NCBI GenBank assembly: GCA_027186245.1
Contig: CP114493.1
Span: forward strand, 8,625,501 to 8,689,500
DNA: 64,000 nt
Source of the DNA: Coriaria nepalensis
Taxonomy: Eukaryota > Streptophyta > Magnoliopsida > Cucurbitales > Coriariaceae
Direction of reading: 5' to 3'
The notes under the pieces are model-generated. The model searched no databases. It was given only the letters and a program-made list of their open reading frames with translations, and was not told the DNA's origin. How positions within the stretch are numbered: position 1 is the first letter of the stretch; each line of letters starts with the position of its first letter. The position numbers were made by a program, and so were the translations under genes. Below, in pieces: positions 26,645-39,100 of this stretch.

Positions 26645-28150
26645 AATGGTATTCTTTTGTTTTGTAATGGTATTCTTTTGTTTTGTATTGATTGGATCAA
26701 CATATTGTTGAAGCTCGAATATGAAATTTTGCATCAACATTTTAGTGCTGTTTGTAGGAAACGATAAAAACTTTATCCAATCAATTCTAAAGGATAAAAA
26801 AAAAAAATGGAAGACAATGGAGATAACACCAATAACCAACTTCAGCCAAAAGAGGTCGGTAGACAAATCCAAAAATTACCCCAATATAGGTCAGAGACTA
26901 GGGAGAAGACAACGAAACTCAAGAAATGGCTCACATCTTTGGCATTGTTGAAAGTGCCATGTAGAACCACCTCAGGGACTTCGTAAACCATATATGAGTG
27001 GAACTCAAAATAGCTTATACTTCAAACTTCAGAGTGCTAGGAATAAATGGGCAAAAAGATGAAGATGTTAGCTCTGCTAGGAATGAATTGGGAGACATAA
27101 CTGCAGAGGAGGCTAAAGGAAGAGCTTGAAAGAGCTAAAGCCGAGCTAGAAAAAAGGATTTTAGAGCTAACTTCGGCAGCGAACGGAGAAACTACGCCCT
27201 TCTGCATTGATACAAATAACCCATTTACTAAGAGAATCATGGAGGCTCAGATCCCGAAGAAATTCAGAGCCCCCCATATCCTATAATATGATGGGCTAGA
27301 AGACCCCGGAGACCACATCAAGGCTTACATGGCCTCGATGCAATTAAGCGGGGTTTCTGAGGCAGTTATATGTTAAGCCTTCCAGATCCCTCTCGTAGGA
27401 TCAACAATGGATTGGTATATGAGGTTAACACTAGAATCAGTAGATTTTTTCTCTAAATTAAAATCATTATTCATAGCTAACTTTTCAAGAGCCATGAAAT
27501 CTAAGCTACCTCTTATCAACCTCAACACAGTCAAGCAGAGCCCAGGGGAAAATTTGTTGGACTTTATTGAGAGGTTTAACTGGGAAGTACAAAAGGTAGA
27601 TAGGCCGATGGACCAAGGAGTCATGCACGCTTTCCTGGGAAGCACTAGTAGTGAAAAGTTCATCCGAACCATCAGGAATAAGCACACGACGACCTATGTT
27701 GAAGTGGTAGAGATCGCTCAGAAAAATGGGGTTGGTGGACAAATTATATGAAACTCCACTGAAGACTATAAGTGGTATTGATTAGACTTCAATTTCCAAC
27801 TCTCATAAGCCAAAAAAAGAAGAGAAGATGAGGGAAGAGCGCAAAGAGGAGAAAAAGAGGAAGTATCCCGAAAAAGAATCAAAGTGGTTGCTAGAAAGGT
27901 TAGCCCCGGCAAACCCATAAGTCATATACTTGAGGTATGAAGGACGAAATGTGTTCAAGAAACCACCTCATCTTGGGGATGTGTTCAAAATTTTAATACA
28001 AAATATGGTTTAAGGTAAAAATTTAGCTTTAGGTGTAGGGTTCAGACCCCAGATGTCAGACCGGGGTTCTAGGTACTAGACGTTCACTGCTTCCAAGCCT
28101 AAGGCTAAAAGGTCATCAGAGTATTCAGGAAGAGGATTGTGAGTCAACTT
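26645..28150 (+). mobile_element. Ty3/gypsy-like retrotransposon fragment (leader plus decayed gag)
   Basis: A tandem 21-bp duplication (26645-26665, 26666-26686) is followed by a leader typical of plant Ty3/gypsy elements (GTGCTGTTTGTAGGAAACGA at about 26747). A gag-like start codon is at 26807. The gag core continues near 27107-27750: an acidic/basic coiled-coil, PFTKRIMEAQIP, YDGLEDPGDHIKAY, then the frame 27407-27751 with SPGENLLDFIERFNWEV, the retrotransposon gag family signature. Stops at about 27283 and 27374 and frame breaks show decay. A Lys/Glu-rich stretch follows. No protease, reverse transcriptase or integrase was seen, so the element is truncated. The outer limits are uncertain. 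Confidence 0.75.
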
Positions 28151-28904
28151 ATGGCGCTTCTGACCATCGGTAGACCTTTTTTTTTCTTTTGCCTTTTAAC
28201 CCTTTTTACAGCCTTCTTACATGTCTTCTCTTCCTTCTCTCTAGCAAGAAGAGTTTTGGTTTCAACATCCATATTTATAAGATAAAAACAACAAGGTCAG
28301 TAACTCCCTAGATAATTCATTATAAACATCTGAGATAATAACAAACCACCGTGATCAGATCATATGTATAGAACGTTCGAAAAAGTTCAACATTTAAGAG
28401 TTAGATGACATGAATAAGGCATACTTAATCAAGTTGGCCTCTAAGAGAAGGAACTCTCAATGTCTCTCCGGCTTAGGCACTGACTTTCATGCTTAGAACC
28501 TCATATTCTAGAGGCTCAAAGGCAATCTTTTTAAAATTTAACTCTTTGAAAATTTAACTTATTAATCGTCGGAGTGATAGTGATAGTGCTGCGAATAACA
28601 ATGGTGTACTTTTATTTGGCCGGAATCGATTGGACCGTTAAAGCTCGAATGGTGAATTTTGCATGACCCTTTCCAACAAATATATATGTATACGTATACG
28701 TAGTGTGGAAGTGGAATTTTACTTTTCTGAAAATTCACGGTGGTTTTTTATTGTCGGCGGTTCTTTAATTAATTGACCGCTAATCAAATCGTTTAATAAA
28801 TTGATTAAATTAATATTACGATGCTTCCTATTTAATATTTGTAGAGGGTGGAAGAGGCTTGAGTCACAGAGCAAACCAGAGTTGGCTTCTCCCGTTTGAA
28901 GGCC
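28151..28904. other. Spacer upstream of the F-box gene
   Basis: The left part may be further retroelement debris. Bases 28641-28664 (AAGCTCGAAT...GAATTTTGCAT) resemble 26711-26734 on the other side of the gag fragment. The right part is the promoter and leader of the F-box/kelch gene, with ATATATATGTATACGTATACG at about 28681-28701. Confidence 0.4.
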
Positions 28905-30056
28905 ATGAATCATAAGACAGCAGCCGAGGAAGTACCTGAAGAATCAAAAACTGTCATAACCTACGGAGATGTCTTAGAAGACATTCTCGCGCGCGTACCT
29001 CTAATCGACCTCGTAAACGCGTCTTCCGTTTCAAAAGCCTGGAAACGCGCCGTTTCGTCCTCCCTCCGTCACCTGAACGCTCTCAAGCCATGGCTTATTG
29101 CTCACACTCAGTCTCACACCTCCCCCTACCTTACAACCACTCATGCGTACGACCCACGGTCCAACTTCTGGATGGAGATCCAGAAACCGACCATCAAACA
29201 CGTGTCAGCCCTCCGATCATCCCACTCCACTCTCCTCTACATGTTATCACCGTTCGAATTCTCCTTCTCTTTCGACCCGCTCCACCTCACGTGGCACCAT
29301 ACAGATCGTGCCCCACTCGTCTGGAGATCAGACCCGATTGTCGCTCTAGTGGGTCACCGGGTCATCGTCGCTGGCGGCACGTGCGATTTTATTGACGACC
29401 CGCTCGCGGTTGAGATCTACGACCTGGAATCGTCCACCTGGACTACGTCGGAAGCATTTCCTGATGTCTTCAGAGACTACGCTGCGTCCACGTGGCTATC
29501 CGTTGCCGTTGAAGACAAGAAATTGTATGTCGTCAAAAGAAACTCCGGGGTCATGTACTCTTTTGATTCGGGAAACAACACATGGTGTGGACCGTACAAG
29601 CTGCGTCCTGATGAGAATATTTACACATGCGTGATCGGATTTGTTAATAGCCGTCTGATTCTGGTGGGAGGTCTGGGAACGGCTGAGACTGTGGAAGGAG
29701 TGAAAGTATGGGAAGTGAAGATAAATGGGGCTGCCGTGGAGTGTGAAGGGATTGGGGAGATGCCGAGGATGAAGATGAAAAAGATGGAGGGAGAAAATAG
29801 TTCGCGGATACCGTTGATTATGTTGACTTCGATGGAAAACTTTTTGTATCTGCATAACGAGTACGATCCTGGAGAGGTAATTGTGTGCGAGGTGGTACAC
29901 GAGGAGTTACGGTGGGGAAGTGTGCGGAATGTGGTGTTGAACGACCGGACACGGACGCAGAGGATGGTGTTTACGAGTTCAGTTGTTGACATTGGGGATG
30001 TTCAGAAAGCGATCCAGTCGGAAACTGGAAATTTCGCGGTTAAAGTTTTGACGTAG
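28905..30056 (+). CDS. F-box/kelch-repeat protein (At1g23390 type)
   Basis: Predicted substrate adaptor of an SCF ubiquitin ligase. Single-exon gene, 383 residues from the ATG at 28905; the open frame extends 9 bases upstream without another ATG. The F-box is at about residues 22-62 (YGDVLEDILARVPLIDLVNASSVSKAWKRAV). Kelch-type strands follow: FDPLHLTWHH, GHRVIVAGGTCDF, VEIYDLESSTWTT, KKLYVVKR, MYSFDSGNNTWCGP, and SRLILVGGLG. The GC content is clearly higher than in the flanks. The family is usually intronless, and the locus sits next to CAF and KNOX genes as in Arabidopsis. Substrates are unknown. Confidence 0.93.
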   Translation: MNHKTAAEEVPEESKTVITYGDVLEDILARVPLIDLVNASSVSKAWKRAVSSSLRHLNALKPWLIAHTQSHTSPYLTTTHAYDPRSNFWMEIQKPTIKHVSALRSSHSTLLYMLSPFEFSFSFDPLHLTWHHTDRAPLVWRSDPIVALVGHRVIVAGGTCDFIDDPLAVEIYDLESSTWTTSEAFPDVFRDYAASTWLSVAVEDKKLYVVKRNSGVMYSFDSGNNTWCGPYKLRPDENIYTCVIGFVNSRLILVGGLGTAETVEGVKVWEVKINGAAVECEGIGEMPRMKMKKMEGENSSRIPLIMLTSMENFLYLHNEYDPGEVIVCEVVHEELRWGSVRNVVLNDRTRTQRMVFTSSVVDIGDVQKAIQSETGNFAVKVLT

Positions 30057-31054
30057 TCGTCGACTCTGTGCTTCATTCTTTGGGATTTGGCATGTGTTTG
30101 AATTTCTGGTCAAGCTAGAGAGATGTACGCAAAACAAAACAGCAACAAAGACGTAGGTGAACAGTTTTGGGAATAATCCGACTTTAGACGATGAGCAAGC
30201 TTGGACCCGTTACCAAACAGGAAAGTAACATTACCGAATGGGAAACTTGATTCAGACTTGACAATCGTAATGTCAGACGTTAGATTTATTGTTAAGAATT
30301 AAAATTTTTAGTTCTTTTGAAATCAACATGGGCTATATCATATCATTTATGGGCTCGAGCTGAGGCCCAACGGGCTTTTTGCCCATTCAGCCCTTTATAA
30401 AAGGTCCCGAGACGTACGGATATTTAGGTTTTTAATATTTTAATTATATAGTTCTGATCGAATTTGTCGGCATCATAAAATGAGCTCCAAACAGATTAAA
30501 TAATGGAATAATTTGGAGGGGAGTTTGGTCATGGGATTTGATAGTTGTTGATGGGCCCACTAGCCCAAAACAATACCTTATGGGTCAGTAAATGATGGGT
30601 TCCAAATTCATACGATGACCGATTTTGAAATATGCAATTTGATACCAAAATTTCAACCCACAAAATAAATCGTACATATAAAATTTGAGGTGGGCTTGAA
30701 ATTGCGGGCATTTTGATAGTTCAAATCAGACATTCAATTCAAAGGGGTTTGGTAATTGCTAGACTTTCCACCATCTTTTATGACAAACAAGAAAGAAAGG
30801 GATAGAGACATCATGGCCGGTTACATCTATGTTGGGCTAATGCAATGATTACTTTATTTATTTATTTATTTATTTATTTTTAATTATTATTACAATACAT
30901 TTTTAAGGGTGCTTGATTGATTCCGTAATAGAAAATGAAATTAATTTTTTTTTTAACAAAAAATTAGAGTAAATAAAATTAATAATTTAAATGGATCAAT
31001 TTTTCCTTAAAAAATTGAATAAGTAAAATAATAAGAACCTATTTTAATTCTAAA

Positions 31055-31092
<38 letters not shown>

Positions 31093-32570
31093 TATAAAAG
31101 GGGGGAATATTCAATTTCCCAATGCGACAAAAATACCCACCTAGGGTTCTGGGTTCTAGATTAGACCACGTGACCAGAGGGGCAATGATGAATGTGAAAA
31201 AAGTCAAAAGTAAGACCCTTTAGTTAGTTAGTTATTAGTCCTTAAGGGTGAAAGTTTTAGTTTTACCCTTGGATTTAGTGTAAATTGTGACCGCGACCAT
31301 TTTTTATTTTTATTTTTTGCACACGATTCTATCACACAATCCAACAAAGAATGGTACAATACTACAATTCACGTTTTGTTTGGTTTCTTCATTTGTTTAG
31401 TGTTCAAATAATAAATTAATAAACAAATATTGCAAGTGCTTATTACAGAATTGAAAACCTTGTTTGAGTAAGTTTTATGGATTAAATTTATGAATATGCA
31501 AATTGCAAAGCATGTGTAATTATAGTTGAGTTAAGAATATAGCATTTAAGTCTCAAACATGTCTGTCTACCTACACTTGGAAGGATTTACATGTTAACAG
31601 AGCTTTTAGGACAAAACATCATCTCTTTTTCAATCAGAATCAGAATCAAAATCAAAATCAAAATCAAAATCTGAGCTTTATGGGGTTCAGCCCTTTTGAG
31701 CAGAACTTGTGTACGTTTAAAAATCAAAATCAAGCCCAACGGCCAACAAAACCAAAGACAATCCTGCCTCGTGAACTGCCCCCCCAAGGAAAAGGACTCA
31801 ACTATGAAAATTTTGGATATATTAATTAATTTAAATTAATTTATCTTAAATTATATATAAATTTAATATAAAAATAACGTATCTCATCTCCGTACAACAA
31901 TTTATCCTCAGCCTTTACTTTCGTTAATCTTATTTTGTGAAATGAAAATGAAATCGATCCCACTATTCATTTCCTAAGTCCCATATCCAAGACATCATCC
32001 TTTCAAGTCCAATCGCTGAATTTTTTGGTCTCATCGTTTGGACTTTGGAAAGAATTTTTTTTTTTTTTTGGTTTTTGTTGGGTCCTGTATCTGCACTTTG
32101 TATGAAATCTTTTGGCTTTTTGAGTGTCTGGGTTTTCCTCTGTTTTTTAGTATTTTTTCACTGATCTTTTCTGTTCTTCTGTGTGAAAGAAGATAACGTT
32201 AGTGGAATCACTGAGCAAGAGAGCGGAGTAGGGTTAGAAGGAAAAAAAGAAAGATATATTGGGTATTGCACAAAACACGTAATCAAGTAACATTCAGCAT
32301 TCTCAGATCTGTAGGATCTAATTTCAAGCTTCACATCTGTTTGTTTCCCGAGAAAATTCATTTACCTTCGGGGAACTGATATTCTTCAGCCTCTGGGTCT
32401 TCCACTTTCCGAGGAAATTCTGCTTATTGAAATGAAAACTGAAAGGAAATACTAGTTGAAGCTTTTGCCAGGATTTATTTTGCTCTAATCATGGAAGAAT
32501 GGTTTCAGGTTGGTGAAAACTAGTTGAAGAAGGGAAGCATTAGAAGCTTCTAAAAAGCTTAAAGGAGAGT
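30057..32570. other. Intergenic region and NIK 5' leader
   Basis: Spacer with simple repeats: (TTTA)n near 30852-30880, (AAT)n at 31057-31089, and a hexamer AATCAG/AATCAA run at about 31632-31671. The last 400 bases (about 32170-32570) are probably the promoter and 5' UTR of the receptor kinase gene. No gene supported. Confidence 0.55.
31632..31671. repeat. Hexanucleotide AATCAG/AATCAA repeat
   Basis: Two AATCAG units followed by about four AATCAA units; intergenic. Confidence 0.85.
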
Positions 32571-35486
32571 ATGGAAAATATAAGTTTCCTCATCTTCTGG
32601 AAAGTGAGTTTAGTATTTTTAGCATTAATGGAAGCTTCCTCTTCCTCTCTATCACCTACTGGTATCAACTATGAAGGTTAGTTAACGTTGAGTTTTAAAT
32701 TTCTTTTAAATTTTTTCTTTTTTATATAATTTCTTCAACATGTTGTGCTCTTTCATGTTGAGCAGTTGTAGCTTTGATGGCGATAAGAAGTGATCTCATA
32801 GATCCACATAATGTTATGGAAAATTGGGATGGAAATTCTGTGGATCCTTGTAGCTGGAGAATGGTCACTTGCTCTTCTGATGGATATGTTTCGGCGTTGT
32901 AAGTTTTCCATCTCTTTTAACCAAATCAATTTGACGAAAGTGATTTGCACTATATCCATTATTTCTCATTCTAAAATTCATCCTTTACAAAAATTAAAAA
33001 ATTAAAAAAATAATCAGGGGGCTGCCTAGCCAGAACTTTTCCGGCACCTTATCTCCTGGAATCGGATACCTCAGTAACTTGCAATATTTGTAAGTTTTTT
33101 CTCTCATTTTTCAGCTGAGAAAATTACATTCATGTAAAGAGAAGTTTCTTACTAGAATTCTTCATTCAATTGGACGCTCTACTTCTAGGTTGCTTCAGAA
33201 TAATGCCATTTCGGGTCCGATCCCAGATTCTATTGGAAAGTTAGAGAAGCTTCAGACTCTGGATCTTTCAAACAATAGGCTAACCGGTCAGATACCGAGC
33301 TCTATAGGAAATCTAAGGAACCTGAATTATTTGTAAGTCCCTTCACAATCCATTTTCCCACCTTGAGCAGTGATATTATATGAATTAATACTCTACTTAT
33401 TGTGTTATAACGTCTTCTTAGTTTTTTGCTGGAGCAGGCGGTTGAACAACAATACTCTTACCGGACCTTGTCCTGGGTCATTGTCCGAAGTTGACGGTCT
33501 CACTCTCGTGTACGCCTCTGCCCCTTTCTATCCCTGTTATATTTTTGGCTGCTCTAAACATAATTTTGTGCTGATATTTAAGGTTTATGATTTTGTAGGG
33601 ACTTTTCTTTCAACAACCTGAGTGGTTCCTTGCCGAAAGTATCCACAAGAACTTTTAAGTGAGCTTTTGTCTTCATGTGCTAGTGATAATCAGTACTTCC
33701 AACATTTTTGGAGCTAACTTGATCTCATATATTTTGTTTTTACAGAATTGTAGGTAACCCTTTGATTTGTAGCCCGAACAATTGGTCTGCCATCTTTCCT
33801 GAGCCACTCTCATTCCCACCCGATTCTCCTAAAGGTACTAAATCATATCACTTCTTTTATGTGATCCATTTTAGAAAAATCCAATTCACAGACACGTATA
33901 TGATTTATTGCTTTCAAATGTTTGGATTTTGATTTCTAGGCCTATCAGTATCTGGATCACAAGATCATCATGTCGCCGTTGCTTTCGGTTCAAGTTTCAG
34001 TGCTGCTTTTCTTTTTGTTGTTATTATCGGGATTCTTGTCTGGTGGCGATACCGTCACAACCAACAGATTTTCTTTGATCTCAACGGTTAGTCTTTCTGT
34101 TCCTTTCTTTGTTTTTTTTTTTTTTCCAATGGTTCCCTACAGTCTAAATATGGTGGAATAATGTAATAGATGATACGGAGCTAGGCTTGGGCCATTTGAA
34201 AAGGTACACTTATAAGGAGCTATGGACAGCAACAGACCATTTCAACCCAACCAATATTCTAGGTAGAGGTGGGTTCGGGATTGTCTACAAGGGATGTTTG
34301 AGTGATGGAAGCATTGTGGCGGTCAAAAGGTTGAAGGATTATAACATTGCCGGAGGGGAAGTCCAATTTCAGACAGAAGTGGAGACGATCGGTTTAGCCC
34401 TCCATAGGAATCTTCTAAGGCTTTGTGGATTCTGCTTGACCGAAAATGAACGCCTTCTTGTTTATCCTTACATGCCTAATGGTAGTGTAGCATCTCAATT
34501 AAGAGGTAATAAGATTATAGTTCTAGCCATATTATTATTCTACTCCATGCGTAGTCTAGAATTCCTTCTCAGGCAATGGGTATCCTCAGCTCGAACTAAT
34601 TTGTTAGAACAACTAGTTTACATAACCTCATAGTGAAAATCATTATTTTTTCCCTTCAGGTCATATCCATGGTAGGTCGACTCTAGATTAGACGAGGCGA
34701 AAGAGAATAGCATTGGGTACAGCTAGAGGACTTGTGTATTTGCATGAGCAATGTGACCCAAAGATCATCCACCGAGACGTCAAAGCAGCAAACATTTTGC
34801 TTGACGAAGACTTTGAAGCTGTTGTTGGAGATTTTGGATTGGCCAAACTTTTGGACCATAGAGATTCACATGTGACCACAGCCATTCGTGGGACAGTGGG
34901 CCACATCGCACCGGAATACTTATCGACCGGTCAGTCCTCAGAGAAGACCGACGTGTTTGGGTTTGGGGTCTTACTTCTTGAACTCATGACGGGTAAAAAG
35001 GCTTTAGATTTCGGACGAGGAGCTAACCATAAAGGGGTCATGCTTGATTGGGTGGGTTGCCAATTCGTACTTAATTCCCTTAAAAATAGAGATTTTGCTC
35101 GTATTTAGACCTTGAATTCTAATAATGCCAATTTATCTCTGTAACTTTTGTAGGTGAAAAAGCTACACGAGGAAGGGAAGTTAAGTGTGATGGTGGATAA
35201 GGATTTAAGAGATAAATATGATGGATTGGAAATGGAGGAAATGGTTCAAATAGCTCTCCTGTGTACTCAATTTAATCCAGCTAAACGGCCAAGTATGGGG
35301 GAAGTGTTAAAGATGCTTCAAGGCGATGGGTTGCCAGAAAAATGGGAGGTTTCACTGCAAGTTGAGACATCGCCAAGGTTAGGATTTAGGCCATTTGATC
35401 AATTCCGGTCTCATCTGAGATATTGCGATTATATAGAGGAATCTTCACTTGTAGTTGAAGCAATGGAGCTTTCTGGGCCAAGATGA
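32571..35486 (+). CDS. NIK-type LRR receptor kinase (LRR-RLK II) with an in-frame stop; possible pseudogene
   Basis: NSP-interacting kinases are plasma-membrane LRR-II co-receptor-like kinases related to SERKs. Eleven exons: 32571-32676, 32766-32898, 33018-33089, 33189-33332, 33438-33509, 33599-33658, 33746-33834, 33940-34086, 34170-34505, 34660-35051 and 35154-35486. These give 628 codons, the family length, with perfect phases and 72/144-base LRR exons. Order: signal peptide; N-cap with [10 protein letters not shown]; about five LRRs; a short Ser/Pro spacer; a membrane span ([14 protein letters not shown]); a kinase domain with [33 protein letters not shown] and [15 protein letters not shown]; and a regular C-tail. 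Codon 397 (34689-34691) is TAG where the family has Trp (LDW-RRK/R), just before the catalytic loop. If real, the product ends after the kinase N-lobe. Everything else is intact. Confidence 0.88.
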
Positions 35487-36148
35487 CGTTTTCAAGCATT
35501 TTGTAATATACTCCACCATTCTTGTGTGATGTTTTTCCTGAATTTTGTTTCGATGTTCAACTTAATTCAAGCTGTAAAAACGATGAATCGTATAGGTTTG
35601 TAATACATGTCAATATGATGCATCGGTGCCTGTAGGACCGTAGGCTGTAGTTGTCTCTGAAAGCAGAATATAGCGACCCAAGTACGACACAATTTATAGT
35701 TTCAAGATAGAAAATACAGACGACTTGTCGTTTGCATGAAACTAATTGCCAGAATCCAAGCATATATGGCCCAACAAGTTTGAGCCCACTCACCTGAGCC
35801 TGAATTGAAGAAATGCCAGTTTGAGGAAAATAACAAACCCCATTATCTGGGGTCTTCTGTTCCTTCTTTCCAAACCGTGATCTATTGATCCTTCTCCGTT
35901 TGATCTTGCTCTACAACAACCTGACTGAGAAAAAGGGTCGAGTGCAATATCTATAAAAAGCAGAATAATTATTTCCATTTCCCCTCGAATAAACAATGCA
36001 TTTGTGAAATGTCAGTAGAGTTTGCATTTTCACCTATAACATAAGCCAACACGAAAGTTCAAGATAATCTATATAATGAGAATAGATATATATAATATAT
36101 ATATATATATATTGATCTATACACTTACTAAGAACGAACAAGATTTTC
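35487..36148. other. Convergent spacer between the receptor kinase and KNOX genes
   Basis: 3' regions of two converging genes. It contains an (AT)n run at about 36088-36112. No gene seen. Confidence 0.6.
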
Positions 36149-39100
36149 CTAGTCATCTGTAAAGAACTGCCCAGAATGATTATCCATCATTTCAAATTGC
36201 ATGTTCGCAGATGGCTTCCAATGCCGTTTCCGTTGGTTAATAAACCAATTATTAATTTGCTTCTGATCCAAACCCGTTGTATCCGCTAATGCCTTTTTAT
36301 CACCTTCCTGATATGTTAAAAACGAATCGACACGTTAAAGTTAATCACAAAAGGTTAATGCATTTATGTGCATTCTTTTCAATCATGTCACTCTTCTAAT
36401 AATGATCGCTTATTGACTCGTTATATCTATCAAGGAATAAAAAACCATGTTTAGGTCATTTGTCATGAAGAAAATCAGTAAAAAGATGTGTACCGTGGGG
36501 TATGGCCACTTATAGTGAGCATTCCACCATTCATGAAGGGTTTGCCTGGCTTCTCTAGGTAGTTTTCCTTTCTTCTTCTTCTTTGAGAATTCAAGCTTTA
36601 GTGTGCTAATTCGATTTCCAAATCTATGTAAAAGCCGATCTTTAAGATCTCTGCCTTCTTCCTTTGACTGACCCTCCTGTGCATCTGCCTCACCCTCACT
36701 AAAACCATCATCTGACGATGCACCCCTTTCATCTGCACACATTCATCACAAAGTTCAATTCTAGCTGCTTAAAGCAGGCATCATGAGAGACAAGAAAAAA
36801 ACCCTATGATTAAGCTAAATCAAGCCGGTCAAGTCCCTCAGCAAACTTGTTAGAAGCCGTTATTTCAGCATTTGAAAATCGAATTTCGAAAGATGCTTAA
36901 CTTAATTTTCCAAACACAAATTATTCAAATTCTCCAATCCGGTCAACGTTAAACCAAGCTCGTCCTAACTGCCTAGTCTGTTTAAGCAAGTATCTGTATT
37001 GTTCATGATAAATAGGTCGGAATTACTAGGAGACGTTAATAAACTAATGTTCTTAAAAACAAGAACTTATGTTTTCTTTTCTTTTTTTTTTTTTTTTGGG
37101 GTAAAAAACAAGGACTTGTTTGATCGACCCAAATTCGAAGTATATTTTCAGCACAGAAGTCTATTTTGGTGATGATAAAAATGTCAATCTATGCTTGTTC
37201 TTTACGTTAAAATATAATAAAATTATAGCATAACACACCATAAAATAACACTTTTCAGGCACAGTTTGGAAAGATGCTACCAAGAAGGCAACTGAATCAA
37301 TAAATTAATCTATAAAAGTGTATTGAGGTGGCTACGACGCATAGGGTTATGAACTATGAAGGGACATTGGATAAGACCCTACAACTTAGTATTCAGAGAG
37401 ACCCACTAAAAGATTAAGAGATTCAAAGTGGAGAAACGATCTGACCACCAACTGCTCAAAAGAAAGGCCAAGGCAGGGCCCGGGAGTCAGTTGATCACGG
37501 CAAGTTCAAGGGGCAAAAAATCAAAGATGAATAAAAACTAATCATAGCAGCTTCTGGTTGCATTGCTTTGTCAGAGGGAGAAGAGTGGTATGAGAGATGA
37601 CTCAAGCAGTCACAGTGGACAAGACGATACGATACGATGCAACACGGCCACCCATCCAAACCAACTTTTGAAAGGACCCACAGAGAAGAGTAAAAACAAA
37701 TATTTCGGAATCATTATTCAACCATTGAACCTATATAGCTGGAGAAAACGACCTGTTACAACAATAACCATAAAGGGATACCCCAAAAAAAAAAGGAAAT
37801 GGACAAATGGGCAAATGGGCCCAGGATACTTTCTTTGGAGCATCCCTGATTGAATAGCAAAATGAAGCCGGATCCGCCATTAATTACCTAACACCACCCA
37901 ACACCGCCCACGTGTATGTTCCTACCTTTTTTGTTTTCAACATTAAATATCACCAATAACATTTCGGTCCTACTTGGTCCGAGTGTATAGTGAATAGTGC
38001 CCATAGTGTAGATCCCACAATTAAACTTGGAAACTTCTAACATTCACTTAGCTTTTCTTCTCTACAAAAGTAAAAAATTCAGAGAGAAAATAAAGACCTA
38101 GACTCCAAGTTAATGGAGCTAGTAGTCTTACTACACAACCTATGCAAAGAAAGAAAGGCGTGATCTACACATGCGTCAAAGAGGAAAAGGACTAGTGGAA
38201 TGCCCTCCAAAAAAGCTCGGCCAGCTATCACTAAAAAGCTGACAGATGTCATACACATCGTCACACATCACCACACATCACAGACACACAAGCAAAATCA
38301 ATTGTCCACCGAAATGACAAGCACTAACGAGCAGAGAGAGAAGTGCGTGGATAGGGTGAGAGAGAGAGAGTCTAGGCAACCAACAAGAAAGCTGCTACGC
38401 AGCGGAAATTGCGGGAGTCCATGTGAGCGGGGATATGTGTGGGGAAAAACTCGTACTGAATGCCTCTCTCTCTATCACCTCTCATTACTTTCCAAAAAAA
38501 ACAAAACAAAAGAAAAACTCAACTTCTTCACCACCACCACCACCATCACCCGGTCTACCCGGGGTTTTTCACCTTCTAACAAACCACAAACATTTATTAC
38601 ACACTACTACCACATAAGGACAACTTCTCCTTTAACCATATATAGAATGAATGAAACAAGTGCATACTAAATTACTAATCCTTGCTGTCTTAAACTAATG
38701 GCAAATAAATGCAAAATGAACAAAGAACTCAAATTCCAGGTAACTCAACATAACATGGTATGGCAGTAATTAAAGCCAACTAGCCAACTAAGGTATGCAT
38801 AGTTTAATTTCCTAGGGTGATTACTCCACTTTCGAAATGAAGATTACTGTTATACGGACAAGTGTGTGATGTGATAAGAAAAAAACAAAATTTATGTACA
38901 AAAAAATATGGACTTGTTGTAGAAGGTAAAGAAATAACTCAGCTGAAAATTCATATTAAGATTTAGCACTTTTAAGGAACGATTTTACAGAGTTAAGAGT
39001 ATCTTCAGATTCCTCACAATTTCCTACATTATATGATGTAAAGCCTAGAGATTCTATTCTTACCCCACCTTGTGAGATTATAAAAGAATACTATCTATGC

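Noticed and set aside
26807..28150. Host coding gene
   Set aside because: The gag-like core, gypsy-type leader and multiple stops identify a decayed retroelement.
29496..29992. Long antisense frames in the F-box gene
   Set aside because: Shadows of a GC-rich coding exon; no family features in these frames.
34506..34700. Alternative splicing that rescues the NIK stop codon
   Set aside because: The only nearby AG after the stop (34690-34691) would put the downstream kinase sequence out of frame.
38200..38670. 156-codon open frame on the plus strand
   Set aside because: Lies inside the KNOX intron on the opposite strand, low complexity (Thr/Lys/Ser), no family features.
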